DNA of 24,413 bases from CAZTBB01 sp964611755 (GCA_964611755.1 CAZTBB010000025.1:1-24413), one strand, 5' to 3'. Shown: positions 7,338 through 14,943, numbered from the stretch's first letter. Numbers and translations are program-made. Notes: generated by a model not told the origin, from the sequence alone.

Positions 7338-9272
7338 TTAGTCTTTTTTCTCATCATCTTCCTCGACTTCAAGGTCAATAACCTCTTCGTCGTTTGAGGA
7401 GATATCTTCAATGTCTTCGCCATCCATCACAGGTTCAGCATTGTCCGGTTCACCGGCGGCCTCCTCCTGTGCTTTGCGGTAGGCCAATTCACCGAGTTTC
7501 ATACTGGCTTGTGACAATGCTTCTGTTTTTGCCTTAATGTCATCCGCATCATCGCCTTCCAGAGCGGTCTTCAAATCTGCCAAGGCGTCTTCTGCTGCCT
7601 GTTTTTCTTCTTCTGGAAGTTCACCACCAAGTTCTTCGAGAGATTTTTCGGTCGCATGGATCATGGCCTCGGCCTGATTTTTAGTTTCGGCGGCATCACG
7701 GCGCTTCTTATCATCTTCGGCATTGGCTTCAGCATCTTTCACCATTTGATCAATATCCTCATCAGAGAGGCCACCGCTGGCTTGGATACGGATCTGTTGC
7801 TCTTTGTTGGTTGCTTTGTCTTTGGCCGACACCTGCACAATACCGTTCGCATCAATATCGAAGGTGACTTCGATTTGAGGGATGCCGCGCGGAGCCGGGG
7901 GGATACCAACCAGGTCAAACTGACCGAGCAGTTTGTTGTCTGCTGCCATTTCGCGTTCCCCTTGGAAGACACGAATGGTCACAGCATTCTGATTGTCTTC
8001 GGCTGTGGAGAAGACTTGAGACTTTTTCGTTGGAATTGTTGTGTTACGGTCAATCAAACGTGTGAACACGCCGCCCATTGTTTCAATACCAAGAGAAAGC
8101 GGTGTGACATCCAACAAAAGGACGTCTTTGACATCGCCTTGAAGAACACCACCTTGAATAGCAGCACCATCAGCCACAACTTCATCCGGGTTCACGCCTT
8201 TATGAGGCTCTTTACCGAAATACTCTTTCACTGTTTCGATAATTTTAGGCATGCGTGTCATTCCACCAACCAAAACAACTTCATCAATATCGGACGGTTT
8301 CAGCCCGGCATCTTTCAGCGCAGCTTTTACAGGGTCGATAGAGCGCTTCACCAGATCCTCAACAAGGCTCTCAAGCTTCGCACGGGAGAGTTTAATGTTT
8401 AGGTGCTTAGGGCCTGAGGCATCAGCTGTGATAAAAGGAAGGTTAACTTCTGTTTGTGAGGTGGAAGATAGCTCAATCTTTGCTTTTTCAGCCGCTTCTT
8501 TGAGGCGTTGAAGCGCAAGCTTATCTTCACGCAGGTCAATGCTTTGCTCTTTCTTGAACTCATCGGCTAAATAATCAATGATACGCAGGTCAAAATCTTC
8601 CCCGCCAAGGAAGGTATCACCATTGGTTGCTTTAACTTCAAAGACACCATCACCAACTTCAAGGACAGAGATATCAAATGTACCGCCCCCAAGGTCGTAT
8701 ACAGCAATCGTGCCGGTGTTTTTCTTATCAAGGCCATAAGCCAGCGCCGCGGCTGTTGGCTCGTTGATAATGCGCTCAACTTCCAGACCGGCAATCTTAC
8801 CGGCATCTTTCGTCGCTTGGCGCTGTGAGTCATTAAAATAAGCAGGCACAGTGATGACCGCCTTCGTGACTTTCTCACCAAGGAAGCTCTCTGCTGTTTC
8901 CTTCATTTTTTGCAAGATCATGGCTGAGATTTGTGATGGCGCATATTTTTCACCATCAATCTCGACCCATGCATCGCCATTATCACCTTCAACAATGTTA
9001 TAGGGGGCCTTTGAAGCCAAATCCTGGACTTCTGCATCCTTGAACTGTCGTCCAATCAGACGTTTGATGGCGTAAAGCGTGTTCTCTGGATTGGTTACGG
9101 CTTGGCGTTTGGCCGGGCCTCCAACAAGTTTTTCATCATCTTTTGAAAAGGCAACCATGGAAGGGGTCGTGCGCGTGCCTTCTGCGTTTTCAATAACGCG
9201 CGGCTCTTTACCGTCCATGACGGCCACACATGAATTGGTTGTTCCAAGGTCAATTCCGATTATTTTGCTCAT
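7338..9272 (-). CDS. dnaK: Chaperone DnaK (Hsp70)
   Basis: DnaK is the cytoplasmic Hsp70 that binds exposed hydrophobic segments in an ATP-driven cycle with DnaJ and GrpE. The ATPase domain begins with IGIDLGTTNSCVAVMDG and includes VYDLGGGTFDISVLE and VLVGGMTRMPKI. The substrate domain contains LLLDVTPLSLGIETMGG, followed by a helical lid and an acidic tail ending in EEDDEKKD. The frame continues to 9296, but the ATG at 9272 has AGGAG 8 nt upstream and gives the standard MSKIIGIDLGTT start, 644 residues. No CIRCE palindrome is visible upstream, and I could not assign a sigma-32 promoter with confidence. Confidence 0.98.
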   Translation of the reverse strand: MSKIIGIDLGTTNSCVAVMDGKEPRVIENAEGTRTTPSMVAFSKDDEKLVGGPAKRQAVTNPENTLYAIKRLIGRQFKDAEVQDLASKAPYNIVEGDNGDAWVEIDGEKYAPSQISAMILQKMKETAESFLGEKVTKAVITVPAYFNDSQRQATKDAGKIAGLEVERIINEPTAAALAYGLDKKNTGTIAVYDLGGGTFDISVLEVGDGVFEVKATNGDTFLGGEDFDLRIIDYLADEFKKEQSIDLREDKLALQRLKEAAEKAKIELSSTSQTEVNLPFITADASGPKHLNIKLSRAKLESLVEDLVKRSIDPVKAALKDAGLKPSDIDEVVLVGGMTRMPKIIETVKEYFGKEPHKGVNPDEVVADGAAIQGGVLQGDVKDVLLLDVTPLSLGIETMGGVFTRLIDRNTTIPTKKSQVFSTAEDNQNAVTIRVFQGEREMAADNKLLGQFDLVGIPPAPRGIPQIEVTFDIDANGIVQVSAKDKATNKEQQIRIQASGGLSDEDIDQMVKDAEANAEDDKKRRDAAETKNQAEAMIHATEKSLEELGGELPEEEKQAAEDALADLKTALEGDDADDIKAKTEALSQASMKLGELAYRKAQEEAAGEPDNAEPVMDGEDIEDISSNDEEVIDLEVEEDDEKKD

Positions 9273-9577
9273 AGCTTTAACTCCTTGTATTAGCAAGTTA
9301 ATTGGTGATGGCCCACTTCAGCAGCACCATCTATGTTATGCCGTGGATTTGGCATCTCTGGATAGGGAATATAGCATGTATTTTGCGAATTACCAGACCC
9401 AAAACCACTATTTTTAAGGGCTTTTTGCACCATTTTTATGCCTGCATATATACCCATAATTATTTACGGGGTTATGTTGGTTTTGGATCAAAAAATGAAA
9501 AAACTTTATAATTTTCATAAAATTTTAAATAAATTATAGCATTATGGTATGAAAGGGAGATTTTAAAAGGAAAATCA
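9273..9577. other. Divergent intergenic region between dnaK and the 143-residue gene
   Basis: This 305-bp gap is the longest without a gene. It must contain the dnaK promoter (minus) and the promoter of the gene at 9578 (plus). The right part (9480-9545) is very AT-rich. Near dnaK, a weak hairpin (ATGCC/GGCAT arms, 8-nt loop, about 9338-9355) would fall in the dnaK leader. No small gene, tRNA or known riboswitch is visible. Confidence 0.6.
9483..9512 (+). promoter_or_regulatory. Likely sigma-70 promoter for the 143-residue gene
   Basis: TTGGAT (9483-9488) and a consensus TATAAT (9507-9512) are separated by 18 bp. The start codon follows 65 bp downstream, leaving a leader of roughly 58 nt. 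The -10 box matches perfectly and the -35 box at 4 of 6. Confidence 0.5.
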
Positions 9578-10009
9578 ATGCAATCGGGGCAACCATCAGC
9601 TTTATCATCTATGACTGTTCTGGATTATCTGGAGCACCGAATTTGCGGTTTTGGTGATGATTTGCGCAGCTTAGGCAAATTGACACTGACCGAAGTTGAG
9701 GATCGCCTGAATCAAATTGATACGCATGGTGAGCTTTCAGTTAGTCTCGATGATGATCCCATCCGCCGTGATGACGTGTTTACATGCCTGGTCTATGGCC
9801 AGTATATGAATGATCCAGAGGCTTTATCTGATCTCCCGATACAAAATTTGTTTGATTATGGGCCGTTGAATAGTCAGGTGGGCGCCATTGTCAGCAGACA
9901 TCACTCAGATTTGAGTGCATTGTTGGCGGAGTTATCCGATCAAGCAAATACCAACGTGATTTCCGCTCGTAACGAGCAAATCAATCCGGAAAATGCCCAT
10001 ATCGCTTAA
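9578..10009 (+). CDS. Hypothetical protein between grpE and dnaK
   Basis: I do not recognise this 143-residue protein. It is acidic and soluble, without a signal peptide or membrane segment. A putative helical core contains MTVLDYLEHRICGFGDDL (12-29) and LTLTEVEDRLNQID (35-48), and a polar, Asn/Gln-rich C-terminus follows. AAAAGG lies 8 nt before the ATG and a good promoter lies upstream, so it is probably expressed independently. It runs against the heat-shock genes on both sides: it is divergent from dnaK and ends 3 bp from the grpE stop. Whether it is linked to the chaperones is unknown. Confidence 0.72.
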   Translation: MQSGQPSALSSMTVLDYLEHRICGFGDDLRSLGKLTLTEVEDRLNQIDTHGELSVSLDDDPIRRDDVFTCLVYGQYMNDPEALSDLPIQNLFDYGPLNSQVGAIVSRHHSDLSALLAELSDQANTNVISARNEQINPENAHIA

Positions 10010-10012
10010 TTT

Positions 10013-10696
10013 CTAAGCTTCTGTATCCACTTGATGTGGCTGGCCTTGACCACCATCATCCTTGGCAATCCCAACGCGGGCAGGGCGCAATAAACGCTCG
10101 TTCAGGATATAGCCTTCTTCAATTACTTGAATTACCGTGCCGGCCGGTTTTCCTGTGCCCGGTGTTTCGAACATGACTTCATGAAAATTCGGGTTGAAGG
10201 GTTGATCGAGCGGGTTGAGCTTTTCAATTTTGTTTTTCTCAAATGTTTTCAAAAGCTCTTTTTCGGTGGCCTCCACGCCTTCGATAATGGTGCTTACGCG
10301 CTCATCCGATTTGATGTCATCGGGAATAGCATCAAGCGCCCGGCGCAGATTATCGGCAACATTCAAAAGATCTTTGGCAAAGCCTGAAATCGCAAATTTT
10401 CCGGCATCCTCACGATCTTTGAGGGCGCGCCTGCGTGTGTTTTCCGCTTCCGCCAGTGCGCGCATGAGTTGATCTTTTGTCGTGTCTAATTCGGCCTGTA
10501 AGGCATGCAGTGCCGCATTCTCGGAGCCCAAAGCATTTGCCGCATCTGTGACCTCACTATCTTCGGCGTTGGTCTGGTCTTGCTCATCGGCAAAGCTCAG
10601 GGGGCCGTCTTGCTCCTCTGTATGGGCCTGCTCGTTGTCAAAATCGTCGTTATGTTCATCCATGTGGTTCTCAGGTTTTTGGTTTGTATTATCCAT
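10013..10696 (-). CDS. grpE: Nucleotide exchange factor GrpE
   Basis: GrpE releases ADP from DnaK and acts as a thermosensor of the Hsp70 cycle. The protein has a long acidic, disordered N-terminus (about 1-60), then a coiled coil (ALQAELDTTKDQLMRALAEAEN). The conserved C-terminal beta domain follows (FNPNFHEVMFETP, then GTVIQVIEEGYILNERLLRPARV). An upstream ATG at 10717 has no ribosome binding site. The ATG at 10696 has AAAGG 7 nt before it and gives 227 residues, so I prefer it. It follows hrcA after 42 bp on the same strand and is almost certainly co-transcribed with it. Confidence 0.97.
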   Translation of the reverse strand: MDNTNQKPENHMDEHNDDFDNEQAHTEEQDGPLSFADEQDQTNAEDSEVTDAANALGSENAALHALQAELDTTKDQLMRALAEAENTRRRALKDREDAGKFAISGFAKDLLNVADNLRRALDAIPDDIKSDERVSTIIEGVEATEKELLKTFEKNKIEKLNPLDQPFNPNFHEVMFETPGTGKPAGTVIQVIEEGYILNERLLRPARVGIAKDDGGQGQPHQVDTEA

Positions 10697-10738
10697 TCTT
10701 CTGCCTTTAAAAATCATTCTGGGCGTACCATGCCAGCT

Positions 10739-11779
10739 TTAACTTTGGTTTTCAATCATCTTGGAGATGACTTTTGATGTGTAATCCACCATCGGTATAA
10801 TCCGGTCATAATTCAGGCGCGTTGGCCCAATAACCCCAATGGCACCAACAATCCTTTGGTCCATATCCTTATAGGGGGATAAAATCATGGACCAGCCCGA
10901 TTGATCAAAAATTTTATTTTCCGTGCCCAAAAAGATTTGCACGCCCTGCGCATCATCCACCAAATCAAGCAGTTTGAGCATTAATTCCTGTTCTTCAAGG
11001 CGGTTAAGAAGGCTGCGGGCATTTTCGAGATCGGCAATCGCCCTGACATCTTCTAGAAGTTTTGATTGGCCTCTCACGATAATATGCCCATCTTTTTTAC
11101 CGACAGGCAAAGCCAACCCCCGTTGCACGAGTGTTTGAGTGATTTGATCAAGCTTGGTGCGCTGTTGTTCGATTTCTTGGTGAATAACGGCTTGCAGTGT
11201 GTCAATACGCTCACCATTAATTTTGCTGTTAATATAATTCGCGGCCTGCACAATTTGACCATCTGTAATATTGGCAGGGATGTGCATGACACGATTTTCA
11301 ACCAGGCCATTTTGCATGACAAGCACAACTAACAGTTTTTCCGGCTCTATACGGACAAATTGCACCTGTTTGATCCCGTCATCCGTTTTGGGGGCAATCA
11401 CCATACTGGCACACGCGGACAGATTAGAAAGGGTGCTTGAGGCTTTATCAATAGCATCATTCATAGAAATGCCCTTGATGGCACACTCGGTTTTAATGTG
11501 GGCGCGCTCTGCCTCTGTCAGGTCACCCACTTCCATAAGGCCGTCAATATAGAGGCGAAGCCCCTCCTGTGTCGGGATGCGTCCGGCCGACGTGTGGGGG
11601 GAGGCTAAGAGGCCCATCTCCTCAAGGTCAGACATGGTGTTGCGAATACTTGCCGCAGACAGATTGATGATGCTGGATTTTGAGATCGTGCGCGAACCAA
11701 TGGGATCCCCTGTTTCAAGGTAGGAGTCCACAATAATACGAAAAATTTCTCTCGATCGTTCATTCAACTCTGAAATCAT
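10739..11779 (-). CDS. hrcA: Heat-inducible transcription repressor HrcA
   Basis: HrcA represses chaperone genes by binding CIRCE operators and depends on GroEL for activity. An N-terminal winged helix (LNERSREIFRIIVDSYLETG, GSRTISKSSIINLSAASIRN) is followed by the GAF-like and inserted domains. The C-terminal IGVIGPTRLNYDRIIPMVDY segment is typical. The frame extends to a TTG at 11815, but that codon lies within the predicted -35 box. The ATG at 11779 has no ribosome binding site and sits exactly where transcription should begin (7 nt after the -10 box), so the mRNA may be leaderless. From this start the protein has 346 residues. Confidence 0.95.
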   Translation of the reverse strand: MISELNERSREIFRIIVDSYLETGDPIGSRTISKSSIINLSAASIRNTMSDLEEMGLLASPHTSAGRIPTQEGLRLYIDGLMEVGDLTEAERAHIKTECAIKGISMNDAIDKASSTLSNLSACASMVIAPKTDDGIKQVQFVRIEPEKLLVVLVMQNGLVENRVMHIPANITDGQIVQAANYINSKINGERIDTLQAVIHQEIEQQRTKLDQITQTLVQRGLALPVGKKDGHIIVRGQSKLLEDVRAIADLENARSLLNRLEEQELMLKLLDLVDDAQGVQIFLGTENKIFDQSGWSMILSPYKDMDQRIVGAIGVIGPTRLNYDRIIPMVDYTSKVISKMIENQS

Positions 11780-11786
11780 AACAAGG

Positions 11787-11815
11787 AATATAATATCTGA
11801 TGAAAAAATTGACAA
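11787..11815 (-). promoter_or_regulatory. Sigma-70 promoter of hrcA-grpE
   Basis: On the minus strand TTGTCA (11815-11810) and TATATT (11792-11787) are separated by exactly 17 bp. Each box matches the consensus at 5 of 6 positions. The ATG of hrcA begins 8 nt after the -10 box, so transcription would start at or within two bases of the start codon. Confidence 0.7.
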
Positions 11816-11839
11816 TCACCCTCAGCACCTTAGAGTGAT
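11815..11839. promoter_or_regulatory. 25-bp palindrome, possible degenerate CIRCE operator
   Basis: The arms ATCACCCT (11815-11822) and AGAGTGAT (11832-11839) pair at 8 positions, counting one G-T, around a 9-bp spacer. The CIRCE consensus is TTAGCACTC-N9-GAGTGCTAA. Here GAGTG is kept in one half, but the outer bases differ and the symmetry is shifted by one base. It abuts the hrcA -35 box and lies 38 bp before rph, so a bound protein could affect both genes. HrcA autoregulation is the natural guess but is unproven. Confidence 0.45.
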
Positions 11840-11876
11840 CGAAGTGTTCACTTTTTTATCTTAAGGAGATTTATTT

Positions 11877-12596
11877 ATGACCAGACCCTCTGGCCGCGCC
11901 AATGATGAAATGCGCAAGGTTGAGATTGAAACCAATGTATCAAAACATGCAGAAGGGTCATGCTTGATCAAATGCGGTGATACGCATGTGCTTTGTTTGG
12001 CCTCGGCCGAAGACCGCGTTCCCGGCTGGATGAAGGGCTCCGGCGCGGGTTGGGTTACGGCCGAATACGGCATGTTGCCGCGCTCAACGGGCACGCGTAT
12101 GGATCGTGAGGCGGCACGCGGAAAGCAATCCGGCCGCACACAGGAGATTCAACGTCTTATCGGGCGCTCGCTCAGGGCTGTTGTTGATCTGGAAAAGATG
12201 GGAGAACGTCAGGTGCGCGTCGATTGCGATGTGATTCAGGCCGATGGCGGGACACGCACAGCCTCAATTACCGGGGCGTATGTGGCAATGGCGATGGCGT
12301 TTCAATATTGGCAGGAGATTGGCTTGATAAAGGACATTCCGATTACGGATTCCGTTGCCGCTATTTCATGTGGAATTTATGAAGGCCAGCTAGTGTCTGA
12401 TTTGGATTATGCCGAAGACTCCGAGGCCGAGACCGATGCCAATTTTGTTATGACAGGCAAAGGCGGTATATGTGAAATTCAAGGCACGGCCGAAAAGGAG
12501 CCATTCAGCGAAGAGGAATTCATTCAGCTATTGAATTTGGCAAAGGGCGGCTGTGAGCAGCTCTCTCAAATTCAAAAGCAAGCATTGGGTCAATAG
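11877..12596 (+). CDS. rph: Ribonuclease PH
   Basis: RNase PH is a phosphate-dependent 3' exonuclease that trims tRNA precursors. The 239-residue protein matches the family throughout: MTRPSGRANDEMRKVEIE at the start, GSCLIKCGDTHVLCLAS, the arginine-rich substrate segment RSTGTRMDREAARGKQSGRT, then QADGGTRTASITGAYVAM and the DLDYAEDSEAETDANFVMTG stretch. AAGGAG lies 8 nt upstream of the ATG. It is divergent from hrcA, with the palindrome at 11815-11839 between them, and is followed after 3 bp by rdgB, so the two are surely co-transcribed. The rph-rdgB-hemW order next to hrcA-grpE is common in alphaproteobacteria; here an additional gene separates rdgB from hemW. Confidence 0.97.
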   Translation: MTRPSGRANDEMRKVEIETNVSKHAEGSCLIKCGDTHVLCLASAEDRVPGWMKGSGAGWVTAEYGMLPRSTGTRMDREAARGKQSGRTQEIQRLIGRSLRAVVDLEKMGERQVRVDCDVIQADGGTRTASITGAYVAMAMAFQYWQEIGLIKDIPITDSVAAISCGIYEGQLVSDLDYAEDSEAETDANFVMTGKGGICEIQGTAEKEPFSEEEFIQLLNLAKGGCEQLSQIQKQALGQ

Positions 12597-12599
12597 GGT

Positions 12600-13238
12600 A
12601 TGAGTGCTCAGGCCGCAAATAGCATGGTAGGTTTTACATCCATAGATGAGTTGGTCATTGCGACACATAACAAGGGCAAGGCCCGTGAAATATCTGACTT
12701 GCTTGGGCCATATATTAACAAATTTTATACAGCCATTGATCTTGACCTGCCTGAGCCAGAGGAAACTGGCCTGACATTCCATGAAAATGCTATTTTGAAA
12801 GCACAGGCTGGCGCCGAAAATAGCGGCAAAGTCGCTCTTGCCGATGATAGTGGTCTCTCGGTGTGTGCTTTAGGAGGAGAGCCGGGGATATACTCCGCGC
12901 GCTGGGCAGAAAAACCGGATGGATCAGGCCGTGATTTTGAGTATGCCATGGCAAGGGTGAATGAAGCTCTGGCTGGTTCTGCAGATCGCTCGGCCTATTT
13001 TATGTGCGTATTGGCACTGGCATGGCCGGATGGGCGGGTTGAGACCTTTGAGGGGCGCGTTGATGGCCAAATTATTTGGCCAGCCAGAGGGGATAAGGGC
13101 TTTGGGTATGATCCAATTTTTGTTGCCGATGGGTATGACATTACTTTTGCAGAAATGGAGCCATCTGCTAAGCACTCCATTAGTCACAGAGCCAAAGCTT
13201 TTGAAAAACTCTTGAAAGCCTTCTCTGAAAAGGGATAG
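12600..13238 (+). CDS. rdgB: XTP/dITP diphosphatase (Ham1/RdgB family)
   Basis: This enzyme hydrolyses non-canonical purine triphosphates (ITP, dITP, XTP) to monophosphates and keeps them out of nucleic acids. Family motifs are present in order: LVIATHNKGKAREI at the start of the fold, ADDSGLSV with the metal-binding acids, GIYSARWAE, the KGFGYDPIF loop, and FAEMEPSAKHSISHRAKAF near the end. The ATG at 12600 lies 3 bp after the rph stop. A second ATG at 12624 is possible, since neither has a well-spaced ribosome binding site and the family usually starts close to the first strand. It is complete at 212 residues or slightly fewer. Confidence 0.96.
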   Translation: MSAQAANSMVGFTSIDELVIATHNKGKAREISDLLGPYINKFYTAIDLDLPEPEETGLTFHENAILKAQAGAENSGKVALADDSGLSVCALGGEPGIYSARWAEKPDGSGRDFEYAMARVNEALAGSADRSAYFMCVLALAWPDGRVETFEGRVDGQIIWPARGDKGFGYDPIFVADGYDITFAEMEPSAKHSISHRAKAFEKLLKAFSEKG

Positions 13239-13253
13239 AGTGGTTTTATAAAG

Positions 13254-13284
13254 TTGACAAAAATACAGAATATATAGTATTTTT
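13254..13284 (+). promoter_or_regulatory. Promoter and inverted repeat upstream of the IcmC/IcmD-like gene
   Basis: A perfect -35 box TTGACA (13254-13259) lies 16 nt after the rdgB stop, with a weak -10 candidate TATTTT (13278-13283) at 18 bp. Overlapping it is a perfect inverted repeat, AAAAATAC (13259-13266) and GTATTTTT (13277-13284), spacer 10, followed by more T. The stem is nearly all A/T, so it is a poor terminator; it could instead be an operator lying across the promoter. Confidence 0.45.
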
Positions 13285-13330
13285 TTTACATAAGTTTTTA
13301 ATGTGTTCGATATGCAAAGAGGGCTCAAAG

Positions 13331-13738
13331 ATGAAAACAATAGCTGAGAGATTATTATGGCTTCAGGTCGCGTTTTTTGTCGGTGTGCTGAGTGCGCCGG
13401 GTGATGCTTATGCGCAGATTGGCGGCGGTGCAGGCGGTGTGAATTTTGGAACCATTGCACGCAATATCAATGACTCCATCTCTGAGTTGCCGGGGCTTCT
13501 GACCAGCGTGTCCTATCTTATGGGTATTTTGCTGGGTGTTCTGGGGATTATGAAGGTCAAAGATCATGTTGAAAACCCATCACAAACGCCAATGAAAGAG
13601 GGCGCTGTGCGCCTTGTGGCGGGCGGGGCTCTTTTTGGTCTTCCCATCATTTTCGAGGCCATGTCCAATACGATTGGTGTATCGACAGAAGATGTCGCGC
13701 CAGCTCCTCTAAGGCGTGCAACATTTAACGTTGATTAA
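13331..13738 (+). CDS. Small membrane protein resembling IcmC/IcmD (DotE/DotP) of type IVB secretion systems
   Basis: This is a 135-residue protein with a signal peptide (1-28, cleavage after AYA) and two membrane helices (about 55-74 and 93-111). Between the helices is K-VKDHVENPSQTP. A segment FGTIARNINDSISELPGLL precedes helix 1. From my knowledge of the family, Legionella IcmC/DotE and IcmD/DotP share this plan: N-x-x-S before the first helix, a K-x-K-x-H-x-x-NP-x-Q-x-P loop and a Gly-rich second helix ending in LP-x-IF. I therefore infer membership; no alignment was run. GAGGG lies 7 nt before this ATG, which I prefer to one at 13301 because it begins the signal peptide. No other secretion gene is in the window, so it is an orphan here. 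Confidence 0.72.
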   Translation: MKTIAERLLWLQVAFFVGVLSAPGDAYAQIGGGAGGVNFGTIARNINDSISELPGLLTSVSYLMGILLGVLGIMKVKDHVENPSQTPMKEGAVRLVAGGALFGLPIIFEAMSNTIGVSTEDVAPAPLRRATFNVD

Positions 13739-13779
13739 ATTCATTTTTAACCCCTTCTTTTTCTGATACATAAAGAGCC

Positions 13780-14943
13780 ATGCAAAACTCTTCGCTTGGA
13801 ATTTATGTGCATTGGCCATTTTGTGCCTCGAAATGTCCGTATTGTGACTTTAACTCGCATGTGCGGGATAATATTGATGAAGATCTTTGGGCTTCGGCCT
13901 ATGAAAAGGCTCTGGATGATTATGTGGATCTGCAACCAGACAGGGCTGTGGGCAGTATATTCTTTGGCGGTGGTACGCCATCTTTGATGTCTCCCAACAC
14001 AGTTGAGCGGATTGTTGCGCGTATTCAAAAGAACTGGCATGTGGCCAATGACGTAGAGATCACCTTAGAGGCCAACCCGACCTCTATCGAAGCGAGCAAG
14101 TTTCAAGGGTTTCAATTGGCCGGTGTGAATCGCGTGTCTATTGGTGTGCAGGCGCTCAATGATAAGGCGCTTAAATTTCTTGGTCGTCAGCATAGCGCCA
14201 AGGAGGCAAAGGGCGCCATAGAGATTGCCGCGCGGTATTTTGATCGGTTCAGTTTTGATTTGATTTATGCGCGGCCGGATCAAAGTTTGGGGGAGTGGGA
14301 AGCAGAGTTGTCGGATGCATTGAAATTGCAAGCTGGCCATCTCTCGCTCTATCAACTGACAATAGAACGCAACACACCGTTTTATAATGAATATAAAAAG
14401 GGAAACTTTTTCATTCCAGATCAGGATCTTGCGGCTGATTTTTATAATCTTACTCAAGATGTTTTGGAGGTAAAAGGCTTGAGGGCTTATGAAGTGTCTA
14501 ATCATGCGCAGGGCGGGCATGAATCGCGTCATAATATGAATTACTGGCTTTACGGCGATTATATTGGTGTCGGGCCGGGGGCGCATGGGCGTATTTCCAA
14601 AGGCCACGCAAAATATGAAACACGTGAACATGCGGCTCCTGAAATTTGGCTGGAACAAACCCTTCAAGGAGATGGGCCGGCTTTTACCTATTTCAATGAG
14701 ATTGATGCCCGAGGACAGGCCTATGAAACATTGATCATGGGGCTGCGCTTGAGAGAGGGGATCACGATGCCTACGGGCTGGATAGGCTCCCTCATTAATG
14801 CTGATAGGCTGCACACAGCCTATCAGCAGGGCTGGCTTATCGCATCTGATAAACCCAACCATTTGCAAGCCAGCCTTGAGGGCTGGCTACGCCTTAATGC
14901 TTTGATTGATTTTATTACGGTTGATCAGCCTGTTGCGGCGTAG
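13780..14943 (+). CDS. hemW: Radical SAM haem chaperone HemW (HemN-like)
   Basis: HemW binds a 4Fe-4S cluster and SAM and is thought to insert haem into respiratory enzymes. It resembles, but differs from, coproporphyrinogen dehydrogenase HemN. The cluster motif is C15-x3-C19-x2-C22 followed by D-F (HWPFCASKCPYCDF); HemN would have a fourth cysteine in place of F24. Other family segments are IFFGGGTPSLM, EITLEANPTS, GVNRVSIGVQ, LYQLTIERNTPF and YEVSNHAQGGHESRHNMNYW. The 387-residue length is normal. AAAGAG precedes the ATG. The last 29 bp overlap the 3' end of the opposite gene at 14915, and the final 150 bp contain strong inverted repeats. Confidence 0.95.
   Translation: MQNSSLGIYVHWPFCASKCPYCDFNSHVRDNIDEDLWASAYEKALDDYVDLQPDRAVGSIFFGGGTPSLMSPNTVERIVARIQKNWHVANDVEITLEANPTSIEASKFQGFQLAGVNRVSIGVQALNDKALKFLGRQHSAKEAKGAIEIAARYFDRFSFDLIYARPDQSLGEWEAELSDALKLQAGHLSLYQLTIERNTPFYNEYKKGNFFIPDQDLAADFYNLTQDVLEVKGLRAYEVSNHAQGGHESRHNMNYWLYGDYIGVGPGAHGRISKGHAKYETREHAAPEIWLEQTLQGDGPAFTYFNEIDARGQAYETLIMGLRLREGITMPTGWIGSLINADRLHTAYQQGWLIASDKPNHLQASLEGWLRLNALIDFITVDQPVAA
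14799..14828. repeat. Perfect 13-bp inverted repeat within the hemW 3' region
   Basis: TGCTGATAGGCTG (14799-14811) and CAGCCTATCAGCA (14816-14828) are perfect complements around CACA. A second hairpin follows: AGCCAGCC (14868-14875) and GGCTGGCT (14881-14888) with a 5-nt loop. Neither has a T-run. Both lie in hemW codons, just before its tail-to-tail junction with the opposite gene. Confidence 0.6.

Noticed and set aside
7656..8402. Open frame of 248 codons on the plus strand, antisense to dnaK
   Set aside because: It lies wholly within dnaK. Long antisense frames opposite dnaK are a known by-product of its codon use; it has no ribosome binding site and no domain I recognise.
9361..9480. Sigma-32 promoter for dnaK
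   Set aside because: Several AT-rich candidates exist on the minus strand, but none joins a CTTG-type -35 to a CCCCAT-like -10 at proper spacing.
11780..11815. TTG start for hrcA adding 12 residues
   Set aside because: A GAGG-like site lies before it, but the TTG falls in the predicted -35 box and would be upstream of the transcript; the extension (SIFSSDIIFLV) is not family-like.
14065..14868. Open frame of 267 codons antisense to hemW
   Set aside because: It lies inside a clear hemW gene; its product has no recognisable motif and no start signal.
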